Below, one piece after another: positions 7,102 through 15,061 of a stretch of DNA of 26,037 bases (position 1 is the stretch's first letter; each line of letters opens with the position of its first letter). The position numbers and the translations under genes are program-made. The notes beneath the pieces are model-generated. The model ran no database searches and was not told the DNA's origin. It saw only the letters and a program-made list of their open reading frames with translations. Source of the DNA: Bacteroidales bacterium UBA3824 (GTDB lineage: Bacteria > Bacteroidota > Bacteroidia > Bacteroidales > UBA3824); assembly GCA_002393195.1 (NCBI GenBank), contig DGIK01000212.1, positions 1 through 26,037 of the forward strand, in the 5' to 3' direction.

Positions 7102-8754
7102 TTACTTGTCATCTATCGCCTCGTAAATCGGCTCGCCTGACGAATAATCGGGCGAGAGGATTCGTATCAGCGTGGCGAGGGTCGGCGTGATGTCGGCGAT
7201 GGAGACTCGGCGGTTGACGGTGTGCATATTGATGCCCTTGCCATAAAACGCCAACGGGACGTGCGTGTCGTGGTTGTACGCCGAATTTTGCGCCGAACAC
7301 GAAAAACTGCCGGCATTGCCGTTGCTCTGCGGCGTGATGTCCTGCCAACCTGGCGAAAGGTTGATGATGATGTCGCCGGAGCGGTTGCGGCAAAACGAAT
7401 TGGCAGCCTGCCGCCAAATGCCATCGTTTGGACGGCTCGAGGTCAAGATGTTGGAGGGCATAGCGTGGTCGATGCCGTCGATCTGTACCAAAAACTCCGC
7501 CGCCATATTTTGGATTTGGTCGAGCGGCACCTTGTAACGCTCCACGGCAAGACGGTTGAGATATACCTGATGATTGCTGTACTTCTCCACCCATTTTTCG
7601 TCGCCGTAGAGTGCGCGGAGGTAGGCTTCGAGGAGTATCATTGTGTTTTGGACGTTAATCTGACGTCCGGGCATTCCCATATCGGTAAGGAAAATCGGAG
7701 AATCAGACGAACCCCTGTCGGCAGTGAAAAACACCACATAATTGCCCTTGCCCAATTTGACATCTAGCGTCGCCAATATAGTTGCAATTGAATAATCGAG
7801 ACGAATGTAAGCGTCCTGCAATTCCATCGAGCGTATGCCAAACACATCCGAGATGTAGCCCGGCGCGGCAAAGTTAATCATCAGCAAATCAGTAAATTCG
7901 TCGCCGCCGAGGTTTTCCTTTTCGATGGCTTTGGAGGCAAATTCGCAAATCAAATCGTCTGCCCACGGAGTGTATTTGAGCAATTGAAGCCCGTTGTTTT
8001 TCTCCTTGGAGAGTTCGCGGAGATTGTAGGGGAAAGTGCTGCGCCCCTCGATGCCGTGTTCGTAAACGCTATTGTCGGGCAGAGAGGCGCGATATTCGGA
8101 GGCGTTCTTGATGGTGAACCAACTGCGCTGCACGTAGCTCGCCGCCAAATTTCTGTCGTTGAACTCCTTGACCCATTGCGGAAGGTCGCCGGTATAATAA
8201 CTGCTCGAAACCATCTTGCCCGTCTTTTCGTCAAACCAATACGCACCGTCGGCAAGGCGACCGGCAGGCAACACAGCTCCGTAGTCGTTCCAAGAAACAG
8301 AAATCACCTTGCTCTGCTTGAAGTTGCTGAGTTTAAGCTCGTCGCCGAAAGTAGTGCCGAGGAGATTGAGCGGCGAGGCGTTGCCCGACTGATTGTCGGC
8401 GCCGATGGTGGAGTATTTGGAATCGTTGACGGCGGAGATGGTCTTGCGCGAAAGGCGGTCGTACCAATCGTTGGAGATGATGCCGTGGTTGGACGGATTG
8501 CCGCCTGTATAAATCGTGGCGTATGCCGGGGCAGGCTCGGTGAGCATATAGTCATAATAGGCATTGGTGCAGTAAGTGCCCTGGTCGATGATGCGCAGGA
8601 AGCCGTTGCTGCCAAAAGAGGAGGCGTACCTTGCTATGGCGTCGTAACGCATTTGTTGTACCACAATGCCCACAATGACAGGCACTTGGTCCTGCGGCGT
8701 GGCTGTCGCGGCGGTCATCAGCATTGCAACTACTGCAAAAACTATTTTTTTCAT
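7102..8754 (-). CDS. PafA-type alkaline phosphatase family protein, catalytically degenerate
   Basis: A 550-residue exported protein; the start at ATG 8754 gives a signal peptide (residues 1-18, ending TAATA). The fold is clearly that of Bacteroidota PafA-like phosphatases: VIVGIVVQQMRYD (26-38), IYTGGNPSNHGIISNDWYDR (81-100), LADGAYWFDEKTG, LQDAYIRLD and HVPLAFYGKGI. Against the family pattern most active-site residues are changed. The first metal Asp of VDQMRYD is Gln33, the Thr nucleophile of TGPGH is Pro74, the Lys and Arg of the SxKDR phosphate clamp are Asn156 and Tyr158, the Asp and His of DYxGH are Gly299 and Asp303, and the His of TADHG is Arg347. Asp346, His498 and Asn95 remain. It therefore probably binds rather than hydrolyses. 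The reading frame is intact and long, so it is not an ordinary pseudogene. Its stop codon abuts the heptad repeat. Confidence 0.88.
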   Translation of the reverse strand: MKKIVFAVVAMLMTAATATPQDQVPVIVGIVVQQMRYDAIARYASSFGSNGFLRIIDQGTYCTNAYYDYMLTEPAPAYATIYTGGNPSNHGIISNDWYDRLSRKTISAVNDSKYSTIGADNQSGNASPLNLLGTTFGDELKLSNFKQSKVISVSWNDYGAVLPAGRLADGAYWFDEKTGKMVSSSYYTGDLPQWVKEFNDRNLAASYVQRSWFTIKNASEYRASLPDNSVYEHGIEGRSTFPYNLRELSKEKNNGLQLLKYTPWADDLICEFASKAIEKENLGGDEFTDLLMINFAAPGYISDVFGIRSMELQDAYIRLDYSIATILATLDVKLGKGNYVVFFTADRGSSDSPIFLTDMGMPGRQINVQNTMILLEAYLRALYGDEKWVEKYSNHQVYLNRLAVERYKVPLDQIQNMAAEFLVQIDGIDHAMPSNILTSSRPNDGIWRQAANSFCRNRSGDIIINLSPGWQDITPQSNGNAGSFSCSAQNSAYNHDTHVPLAFYGKGINMHTVNRRVSIADITPTLATLIRILSPDYSSGEPIYEAIDDK

Positions 8755-8792
8755 TGTCGAATGGCGCATTATTTGAATGTAAAATACGATTG

Positions 8793-8800
8793 CAAAGATA
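8793..8800 (-). promoter_or_regulatory. Candidate -7 box for the degenerate phosphatase gene
   Basis: TATCTTTG on the minus strand (8800-8793) matches the Bacteroidota -7 consensus about 40 bases before ATG 8754. No good TTTG box lies 19-21 bases upstream; the nearest is 24 away, so the call is weak. Confidence 0.4.
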
Positions 8801-8831
8801 TAAATAATCATCGAAAATTATTTACAAAATA

Positions 8832-9725
8832 ATGAAATATGTATTCAACGTTTTGATAGCGTTTGTAGTGATATGGATAGTGTGGTCGGTGATAGACCAC
8901 GAGCCCAAGAAGGCGCATACGGAAATCTCAGAGCTAAGTGTCGAGAAAGATTTTGACGGCGCAAGGCTGCACAAGAGCTGCAACGGCAATCTTGACAGGC
9001 CTTTTGCGGTGGAATTTTGCAACGACGAGATGTTTGTAGCCAATACAATCGCGGGCAAGGACGGCAACGACTCCACGGGATTTGTATGTCGCACGTCGCT
9101 GTCGGGCGAATTTGTTGATTATCTGAATATCAACGACTTGAAATCCCCACGAGGAATGACAGTATGCGACGGCTACCTCTACATCGCCGACCTCAACAGC
9201 ATAGTAAAGTACGACATCGACGGCGATTCCATAGAAGCCGTAATCCCCATCGACGGTGCCAAACGCCTCACCGACATCGAGAAAGACCGCACAGGACTGT
9301 TATATGTGTCAGATACGCAGGATGCCAAGATTTACCGCATCCAAAACGACACTGCATCATTATTTGCGAGCGACACGCTGCTCAATGGCGTATCGGGACT
9401 TGCGTATTATGACGGCTACATCTTTGCAGGTGTCAACAAGCGAATCATGCGCGTGGACGCTTCTGGCAAGTTGAAAACATTTGCAAAAGTGGTTTACCCG
9501 GTATTGGGATTATGCTCCGACGACAATGGCAATTTCATAACGACAGATTTTGTGGGCAATGTCTATGTTGTAAGCAGCGGCAAGCAACAGCTCCTCGTAA
9601 AAAAACGACAGAGCGTATATGCCGCCGGCATCGGTTACATTCCCGAACAGAAACTCCTCGCCGTGCCTACATACACAAATAACAGCGTGGATGTTTACGA
9701 AATAGGACGATATTTGCAACAATAA
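8832..9725 (+). CDS. Membrane-anchored NHL/SMP-30-like beta-propeller protein
   Basis: A 297-residue protein with one N-terminal hydrophobic segment (about residues 4-21, VFNVLIAFVVIWIVWSVI) and no clear signal cleavage site or lipobox, so it is probably anchored in the inner membrane with the rest outside. The remainder is built of repeated blades of about 40 residues with the pattern seen in NHL and SMP-30/gluconolactonase propellers: LKSPRGMTVCDGYLYIADL, LTDIEKDRTGLLYVSDTQ, VSGLAYYDGYIFAGVN, VLGLCSDDNGNFITTDFVGN. I see no catalytic signature, so it may bind a ligand or protein rather than act as a lactonase. It is divergent from the degenerate phosphatase gene and shares a 77-base upstream region with it. 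The exact function is unknown. Confidence 0.75.
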   Translation: MKYVFNVLIAFVVIWIVWSVIDHEPKKAHTEISELSVEKDFDGARLHKSCNGNLDRPFAVEFCNDEMFVANTIAGKDGNDSTGFVCRTSLSGEFVDYLNINDLKSPRGMTVCDGYLYIADLNSIVKYDIDGDSIEAVIPIDGAKRLTDIEKDRTGLLYVSDTQDAKIYRIQNDTASLFASDTLLNGVSGLAYYDGYIFAGVNKRIMRVDASGKLKTFAKVVYPVLGLCSDDNGNFITTDFVGNVYVVSSGKQQLLVKKRQSVYAAGIGYIPEQKLLAVPTYTNNSVDVYEIGRYLQQ

Positions 9726-9752
9726 CATTGTAAGGACGCTCCCGAAACCCAA

Positions 9753-9850
9753 AAAAATTGAAAGAATTTTTAGCATTTCACTATAATTCGTTTAAATTTG
9801 CATTGACTAAAAAATGATTCTTTTAATTAATGGTAATTCTTTCAATTTTT
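9753..9850. repeat. 16-bp inverted repeat bracketing the DUF1573 gene promoter
   Basis: AAAAATTGAAAGAATT (9753-9768) is matched by its exact reverse complement AATTCTTTCAATTTTT (9835-9850). The arms are 66 bases apart and enclose the -7 box at 9793-9800. This could be a paired protein site or the remnant ends of a small mobile element; nothing between the arms codes for protein. Confidence 0.7.
9793..9800 (+). promoter_or_regulatory. Candidate -7 box of the DUF1573 gene
   Basis: TAAATTTG (9793-9800) matches the Bacteroidota -7 consensus. Only a T run (9767-9770) lies 22 bases upstream in place of TTTG. Transcription would start near 9806, leaving a leader of about 90 bases. Confidence 0.5.
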
Positions 9851-9861
9851 GGCAAAAACCA

Positions 9862-9875
9862 CCGCCGCAAGGCGG
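9862..9875 (+). promoter_or_regulatory. Tetraloop hairpin in the DUF1573 gene leader
   Basis: CCGCC-GCAA-GGCGG forms a 5-bp GC stem closed by a GNRA tetraloop, 22 bases before ATG 9898. There is no T tract, so it is not a terminator. It could stabilise the mRNA or affect ribosome access. Confidence 0.45.
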
Positions 9876-9897
9876 CAACAAACAGAGATTAACGGCT

Positions 9898-10965
9898 ATG
9901 AGATTTTTAATAATAATATTATTATCGGTAATTTGTGGCGGTGGCGCATTGATGGCGCAGCCGGTCATCAAGTTTGACACCTTGGAATACGATTTTGGCG
10001 AGGTGCGCGAACTTGGCGGCATCGTGCAGTATCGTTTTGTGTATCAGAATACAGGAGACAAGCCGTTGATAATCAACACCGTACATACGTCCTGCGGCTG
10101 TACGTCGCCAGCGTGGAGCAAGGAGCCTGTATTGCCGTCAAAATCGGGATACATAGACGTTAGCTTCGACCCGCGAGACCGTCCGGGGGCGTTCACCAAA
10201 AGCATCGTTGTGGATTGCAACGCCACAGAAAAGAGCATTACACTTTATATAACCGGCAACGTGATGCCGCGCCCCGAGCCGCTCACATCGTCGTACCCTT
10301 ACGAAATGATGGATTTGCGCCTGCGCGCCACGACGGTAAATTTTGGCAAGGTAATCGCCGGACAATCAGCCACAAAGGAAATCGAGGTAATCAACCCGTC
10401 GAAGGCAAACATTGTAATCTCCCCCTACTCCCCAAATATGCCGCCGTGCATGCAAATCACCGCTAAGCCGTCCATCCTGAAACCCGGCGAAAAGGGCGTC
10501 ATAAAATGCGTCTTGAATACCGCCAAACTCGATGAATATGATATGGTGCAGTTTGACGCGCCGATACTTATCAACGAATCTGCCAATTATGATTTGCACG
10601 TAAAAGCCATTGTGTATGAACAATTTACGGAAAAGGACAAGAAAAATGCGCCCATAATGACTATTGACGGCGACGCCTTCACCGATTTTGGAGACATACC
10701 CGCCGGCGAGGTTCGCATCTGCCGCATCAATTACAAAAATACCGGCAGCAACCCGCTGAAAATCCGCGCAATCCGCAACGCCTGCGACTGCATTTCTGTA
10801 CGTACAGACACGCCCGAAGTTGCGCCCGGCGAATCGGGCTCGATAACGGTGGTTTTCAATTCCGAAGGACGCAGCGGCAAACAGGAACGCTATCTCACGA
10901 TAATCACCAACAGCGCAGTGAGTCAGCAGGTAATGTATAAGGTGAAGGGCAATGTGGTGAAATGA
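9898..10965 (+). CDS. DUF1573 domain protein, exported
   Basis: A 355-residue exported protein. ATG 9898 is chosen over the in-frame ATG 9814 because it begins a clear signal peptide (MRFLIIILLSVICGGGALMA, cleavage before Gln21). It contains three Ig-like modules of the DUF1573/ASPM-SPD-2-Hydin type. Module one (about 22-122) has FDFGEV-like YDFGEVRELG, NTGDKPLIINTVHTSCGCTS and a VSFDPRDRPG strand. Module two (about 140-235) is less conserved. Module three (about 250-350) has TDFGDIPAGEV, NTGSNPLKIRAIRNACDC and VVFNSEGRSGKQ. The two Cys-x-Cys turns (CGC and CDC) are the family hallmark. Such proteins are abundant in Bacteroidota and presumed periplasmic or surface located, but their role is unknown. 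The leader carries a hairpin and an inverted repeat. Confidence 0.9.
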   Translation: MRFLIIILLSVICGGGALMAQPVIKFDTLEYDFGEVRELGGIVQYRFVYQNTGDKPLIINTVHTSCGCTSPAWSKEPVLPSKSGYIDVSFDPRDRPGAFTKSIVVDCNATEKSITLYITGNVMPRPEPLTSSYPYEMMDLRLRATTVNFGKVIAGQSATKEIEVINPSKANIVISPYSPNMPPCMQITAKPSILKPGEKGVIKCVLNTAKLDEYDMVQFDAPILINESANYDLHVKAIVYEQFTEKDKKNAPIMTIDGDAFTDFGDIPAGEVRICRINYKNTGSNPLKIRAIRNACDCISVRTDTPEVAPGESGSITVVFNSEGRSGKQERYLTIITNSAVSQQVMYKVKGNVVK

Positions 10966-11002
10966 CGCGCATTAAATTCTGCGTGGAAAGATTCGGGTAT
11001 TT

Positions 11003-11033
11003 TTCGAGTTTTCCAAAAAAATTCATACTTTTG
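11003..11033 (+). promoter_or_regulatory. Bacteroides-type promoter of the DUF445 gene
   Basis: TTCG (11003-11006), a 19-base spacer and TACTTTTG (11026-11033) fit the consensus with a weak -33 box. The -7 box ends only 8 bases before ATG 11042, so the transcript would have almost no leader. Confidence 0.55.
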
Positions 11034-11041
11034 CACACAGT

Positions 11042-12235
11042 ATGGAAACTTACGCCTACATATTAATCCCGCTGATAAGTGCCGTGATTGGGTACGTCAC
11101 CAATGTCATTGCCATCAAGATGACTTTTTATCCGCTTGATTACAAGGGGATAAGGCCGTTTTTTGGATGGCAGGGCATCATACCGTCCAAGGCAACCAAA
11201 ATGGCTGAAAAGTCGGTCGAATTGCTTACCCGCGACCTCTTCAACCCCAAGGACGTATTTGCGCGGCTCGACGTTGGCGAAATACTCCGCATCGGCAACG
11301 ACAAATTCATCACAATGGCGCAACGCATTGCCGATTCGGTGATAGAAACCCGCGTACCGGCGGCTACCACGGCAGTAGGACGCAGCATCAAGCCGCACGT
11401 GGAGCAGGCTGTTGCCAAGGTATTGCCGGTGGTGGTGGGCAATTCAATGGAGCGCATCAAGAAGCACATCACAGAAATCCTCGACCTCAAAGCCATCGCC
11501 GTGGAGGCATTGAAGGAGGACAAATCGTTGATTAATAAGATATTTCTCGACCTGGGCGGCAAGCAGTTCCGCTTTATCGAGACGTCGGGCGCGTGGCTCG
11601 GATTTCTATTTGGATTGGGACAGATAGTTACCTGTATGTACACGAGTCATTGGCTGATGTTTGTGGCATACGGCATTTTCATTGGATATATCACCAATGT
11701 ATTGGCTATCAAGATGATATTTGAACCCGCCGAGCCTAAGAAGATAGGTCCGCTGACATTGTGGGGGCTTTTCCTGCGCAATCAACGCGCCGAGAGTTTC
11801 AAATATGCCGAAATAATCTCCTCGCGCATACTCACGCCCGAAAAACTTTTTGACTACATATTCCGCTCGCCCGACTGCCACCTCACCCGCCAAATTATGG
11901 AAGACGAGGTTTCCAAGGCTGTTGACGACGTGGTGCGCTCGCTGCCATCGCTCGTAAAACTCGTATTGACCAACCAAAAACTTTCAGAATTGAAATCTGT
12001 GGCGGTCTTCAACCTTATGAACGAACTCCCGCTCTACATCGGCGTCATCTATCCCTACACAGAATCTGCATTGGACATCCGCAACACCATCGGCGAAAAG
12101 ATGGCGGCGTTGCCACCCAAAAAGTTCATCGACTTTCTCCGCCCCGCCTTCCAGGAGGACGAATGGAAGCTGATAGCCGTCGGCGCAGCCTTAGGCGGCG
12201 TGGCGGGGATGTTGCAGTCGTTATTTAATGCATAA
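11042..12235 (+). CDS. DUF445 family membrane protein
   Basis: A 397-residue inner-membrane protein of the DUF445 (YheB/YjiN-like) family. It starts with a membrane helix (about 5-27) containing the family signature GYVTNVIAIKMTFYPL, followed by a long soluble helical region with FFGWQGIIPSKATKMAEKSV. The signature is repeated at about 217-235 (GYITNVLAIKMIFEP) after a second membrane hairpin (about 183-215), which shows an internal duplication. A last hydrophobic segment is at the C-terminus (about 375-395, AVGAALGGVAGMLQSLF). The molecular role of the family is not established. The stop codon lies inside the first unit of the heptad repeat at 12227, and the gene converges on the lipoprotein gene at 12338. 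The short distance to the promoter suggests a near-leaderless mRNA. Confidence 0.9.
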   Translation: METYAYILIPLISAVIGYVTNVIAIKMTFYPLDYKGIRPFFGWQGIIPSKATKMAEKSVELLTRDLFNPKDVFARLDVGEILRIGNDKFITMAQRIADSVIETRVPAATTAVGRSIKPHVEQAVAKVLPVVVGNSMERIKKHITEILDLKAIAVEALKEDKSLINKIFLDLGGKQFRFIETSGAWLGFLFGLGQIVTCMYTSHWLMFVAYGIFIGYITNVLAIKMIFEPAEPKKIGPLTLWGLFLRNQRAESFKYAEIISSRILTPEKLFDYIFRSPDCHLTRQIMEDEVSKAVDDVVRSLPSLVKLVLTNQKLSELKSVAVFNLMNELPLYIGVIYPYTESALDIRNTIGEKMAALPPKKFIDFLRPAFQEDEWKLIAVGAALGGVAGMLQSLFNA

Positions 12236-12337
12236 TTCACAATGCATAATGCATAATGCATAATGCATAATGCATAATGCATAATTGCCATCCGGCGGAA
12301 GCCTATTATGCATTATGCATTAAATAATTATGCATTA
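12227..12337. repeat. Heptad repeat array between convergent genes
   Basis: Eight 7-bp units at 12227-12282 consist of AATGCAT seven times and AATTCAC once (second unit). After a spacer of about 25 bases containing CCATCCGGCGGAAGCC, inverted units ATGCATT occur at 12308-12314, 12315-12321 and 12330-12336. The two arms can pair into a long AT-rich hairpin. The array overlaps the stop codon of the plus-strand gene and ends one base before the stop codon of the minus-strand gene. It probably serves both genes as a terminator-like structure. Confidence 0.9.
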
Positions 12338-13312
12338 TTACAACGCCTCTGTAATCTTCTTCCTGAGTGTCTCTACGGCTTTTACGATTTGGGTCATTTG
12401 CTCGTCGGAGACGGTGATTACTGTGTATGAACCTTGCGTGGTAACTGTCTGACCATCCACCATTTCCACCTTGTCTTCGCCTTCTTTGGTTTCTATGGAG
12501 ACAGGCTCGTATGCCTTGGCAAGCTCCTTGAATGCCGATACGAGTTTCACATGGTCCACGTTGTTGCCCATATAATGAACGAGCACCGCCATGAGGTCGT
12601 CGAGGATGTTTTTCTGACTGGCGATGTGGTCGCGCATACGCTTGTTTTCCTTTTTCTTATATACCTGCGATGCGAGGTAGAGGCTCTCTGTCCAGACGCC
12701 CGTCACCATCATTGCGCTCACGTCGGAGCGGTTGCTTTCGCGGAGATACGAGTCCATATTGTAATAGCTCATCGTGGAGAGGATGAGGAGCGAATCGAGG
12801 TTGTTGTTGTTTGTGGCGATGCGCTTCAATGTCGGGAAGTCGAAGAATTGCGCAAGCCTGAGCGATTCGGTGAGTTTCCTGATGGCAACGAGGTAATTGA
12901 GCACGTCGCCAGTCTTGTTATAGACATTGAGGTAGCCAAGGTCGGCGCAGAATACGCCAAGGCCAAGCGACTTCTTGAACGACGACTCAAAATTGTCGCA
13001 CATGTTGGCGTCGAATAGCAGGCTCTCGCTGTATGGCACTTTCATATCCTGAATGATGGACGACACCTCCACGGGCGACGGGAAGCTCTGAATCAAGTCG
13101 CCAAAATCCGCGATGTCTTGATTGCGGTAATGATTGAGAAAATCCTGGTCGAGACCGTATGAGGCAAGGTCAATCGGCTTTTCTGCCTGGACTCCATTGT
13201 ATTCGATTTCCTGTTCTGCGGCGTTGTTGTTGGCGTTGTTTGTGCTGCCTCCGCAACTCGCGATAATGGCGACAATGCAGGCTGTCGTTATAGTTGCAAA
13301 TAATCCTTTCAT
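12338..13312 (-). CDS. Lipoprotein of unknown function
   Basis: A 324-residue lipoprotein. The signal peptide ends with the lipobox AIIASC, so Cys20 is lipidated; it is followed by GGSTNNANNNAAEQE, an Asn-rich linker. Gly at +2 does not signal inner-membrane retention, so the outer membrane is plausible. The mature part (about 45-324) is almost all helical, with segments such as VFCADLGYLNVYNKTGDVLNY and SMMV-type helices, and ends with a coiled-coil-like helix (TQIVKAVETLRKKITEAL). I recognise the type as a helical lipoprotein found in Bacteroidales but no named family or function. It is transcribed alone, with a candidate promoter box at 13354-13361, and converges on the DUF445 gene. Confidence 0.85.
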   Translation of the reverse strand: MKGLFATITTACIVAIIASCGGSTNNANNNAAEQEIEYNGVQAEKPIDLASYGLDQDFLNHYRNQDIADFGDLIQSFPSPVEVSSIIQDMKVPYSESLLFDANMCDNFESSFKKSLGLGVFCADLGYLNVYNKTGDVLNYLVAIRKLTESLRLAQFFDFPTLKRIATNNNNLDSLLILSTMSYYNMDSYLRESNRSDVSAMMVTGVWTESLYLASQVYKKKENKRMRDHIASQKNILDDLMAVLVHYMGNNVDHVKLVSAFKELAKAYEPVSIETKEGEDKVEMVDGQTVTTQGSYTVITVSDEQMTQIVKAVETLRKKITEAL

Positions 13313-13353
13313 ATTATTATAAGGTTATGTTCAAAATGTTGTTTTTTCGTGCG

Positions 13354-13361
13354 CAAATATA
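13354..13361 (-). promoter_or_regulatory. Candidate -7 box of the lipoprotein gene
   Basis: TATATTTG on the minus strand (13361-13354) matches the Bacteroidota -7 consensus 42 bases before ATG 13312. The expected TTTG box 19-21 bases upstream is not clear. Confidence 0.5.
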
Positions 13362-13404
13362 ATTGTTTTTATTGAAAATCTACTAATTTAGTTTATGTTT
13401 TTTT

Positions 13405-14226
13405 TCAGTATTCCCAAGCCTTGACACTATATTCGACGCGCCCGGTGTGGTCGCTGGAATAATTCCATGTCCACGTCTGCGGATCGCGTATGACGGATGC
13501 CGGTATGTAAGCTATCGAATGGTCGTACATCTGAAGCCCGTCGGAGTTGTAATACCGCTTGCTTATTGGCGAGACGATGCACGATTTGCCCTTGGGGAGC
13601 ATGTTGATATGGTATTGTTGTAGAAACGACTGCAACGCCGTGGCGGCAATGTCGTCGATAAGCCTCAGCCGCGACAGGTAGGCATTGATGGGCTCGGCGA
13701 GAAATGCCAGCGTATTTACAGAAATCACAAAATCAAAATTGCCGAGTGTGTCGCTGTAATTGGCGGAGCTATAATTGGGCGAATGTATCAGCATATCAAC
13801 AGAGAAATCCTTGTAATGATTGATGCTGTTGAGGGCTTCTGCGGCTATCTTGGTGATGTCTTCGGTAACGAGCTGCACGTTTTTGGTCTCGTGGATTCGC
13901 TGCCTGATACGTCTTGGGTGGTTGATGTCAACGAGAAATACATTGTCGAACATCCTGCTGAGCTCCAATACCGGCACATCGAGGCAAAAACCGCTGCCAA
14001 GCACCACGCAAGACCTTCGCCCGAAGCATCGCCTTGCGCAGTCGCTTATGAATTTTCGCGTGTTGGATATGTGGCTGCTCCAATTGCGATAGCCAGTCAC
14101 ATAGTCGTAGTGATACTGCAACTGATAGTTGCCGTAGCGGAGACGCTTGGCGACACGCATCAGATTGCGGTCGTAGGCATCGTCGGAATCCTGATTCTTG
14201 CGCTTGAATATGTCGAATGGCCACAT
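13405..14226 (-). CDS. SAM-dependent methyltransferase-like protein
   Basis: A 273-residue soluble protein that looks like a class I (Rossmann-fold) methyltransferase. Motif I is CVVLGSGFCLDVPVLEL (73-89), a glycine-rich loop after the first strand; VFLVDINHP (96-104) supplies the acidic residue (Asp100) that would bind the ribose of S-adenosylmethionine; VQLVTEDIT (117-125) and FDFVISVNTLAFL (164-176) match the third and fourth strands. No target-recognition domain identifies the substrate, so RNA, protein or a small molecule are all possible. The gene starts 24 bases after the hydrolase gene at 14251 and is probably in the same transcript. Confidence in the fold is moderate, in the substrate nil. 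Confidence 0.65.
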   Translation of the reverse strand: MWPFDIFKRKNQDSDDAYDRNLMRVAKRLRYGNYQLQYHYDYVTGYRNWSSHISNTRKFISDCARRCFGRRSCVVLGSGFCLDVPVLELSRMFDNVFLVDINHPRRIRQRIHETKNVQLVTEDITKIAAEALNSINHYKDFSVDMLIHSPNYSSANYSDTLGNFDFVISVNTLAFLAEPINAYLSRLRLIDDIAATALQSFLQQYHINMLPKGKSCIVSPISKRYYNSDGLQMYDHSIAYIPASVIRDPQTWTWNYSSDHTGRVEYSVKAWEY

Positions 14227-14250
14227 TGTCGTATGATGCAGAAGGTCTGA

Positions 14251-15042
14251 TTATTTGAATACGGTGGTCGTGTACGACAATTTGGCGCCCATCTTGGTTG
14301 CCTGTGCCAAAGTATCGTTGGCGAGGTTTTCGCAGCCTGCCACCGGCGACATTGCGTCGTCGAGGATTACGAGTTTTGGCATCAATTCGGGTGCTTTGTT
14401 TATCATCTGCTTTATTGTATTGCAGACACAGTGGCTCTTAGCTTCGCCGGCGATAAGTATCTTGGAAAACCTGCTTAACACACGGACGAGCGGGGTATTG
14501 AATAGCGTGGATTCCACCATCGGGTATTGCACCTCAGCCTCAAAAGCCCCAAAATGTTCCGTGTACGGGTACCAGCCTTTGCGCACTATCTGATATTGCT
14601 TGTTGGTGCCGTCCATCCACTCAAATATTTTGGATAGCAGTGCGGGATATATGTCGGCGCCCCACGAACCCGCGATGCAGTGCTCTGGCCAGATGGTGTG
14701 AGTCTTGCCATTGGCTTCGAGCTGTTCGAGGTATTCGATGGTGATGTCGCGGTCGTCGGTGGATGAGGTGTTGTATTTGCCGTCCTTGATGTCCTGGAGC
14801 GTTATTGTGGTGAATGGTTTTGGATGTGCGCCGTCCTTATCAACCCAAAACGCCGGATGTGCGATGTCATACGGGATGTGGTCGTCGGCGGTGAGCACCA
14901 CCTCATCTATCTTGTCGCCGTGCTTGTCGAAAAGTTCGGTGAGGTTGCGGATGTCTTTTTCGGCGTTAGGCACGTAGAGCGCACCCTTAGCGTCGCAGAA
15001 GTCGTTCTGTGGGTCGATGATTAAAAGTATTGTGTTGTTCAT
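14251..15042 (-). CDS. Nicotinamidase/isochorismatase-family cysteine hydrolase
   Basis: A 263-residue soluble hydrolase. ATG 15042 gives the normal family N-terminus (MNNTILLIIDPQNDFC); the longer frame to 15177 runs through the promoter. The catalytic triad is Asp10, Lys155 (VRKGW) and Cys205 (AKSHCVC). Metal ligands of the nicotinamidase group are in place: Asp53, His55 and His62 (TADDHIPYDIAHPAF). The motif IWPEHCIAGSWGAD (117-130) is close to the TWPDHC segment of nicotinamidases, so nicotinamide deamidation in NAD salvage is the best guess, although the protein is longer than typical PncA (about 210 residues), with extra sequence around 70-110. First gene of a two-gene operon with the methyltransferase-like gene, driven by a strong promoter at 15062-15092. 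Confidence 0.85.
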   Translation of the reverse strand: MNNTILLIIDPQNDFCDAKGALYVPNAEKDIRNLTELFDKHGDKIDEVVLTADDHIPYDIAHPAFWVDKDGAHPKPFTTITLQDIKDGKYNTSSTDDRDITIEYLEQLEANGKTHTIWPEHCIAGSWGADIYPALLSKIFEWMDGTNKQYQIVRKGWYPYTEHFGAFEAEVQYPMVESTLFNTPLVRVLSRFSKILIAGEAKSHCVCNTIKQMINKAPELMPKLVILDDAMSPVAGCENLANDTLAQATKMGAKLSYTTTVFK

Positions 15043-15061
15043 AACTAATGCGTATTTTCCC

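Noticed and set aside
7984..8832. 282-residue plus-strand open frame
   Set aside because: It lies opposite the PafA-family gene, has a composition typical of an antisense shadow, and shows no recognisable domain or promoter.
12227..12337. Possible transposon or CRISPR remnant
   Set aside because: Units are only 7 bp and no transposase, spacer or target-site duplication is visible; it is better described as a repeat array.
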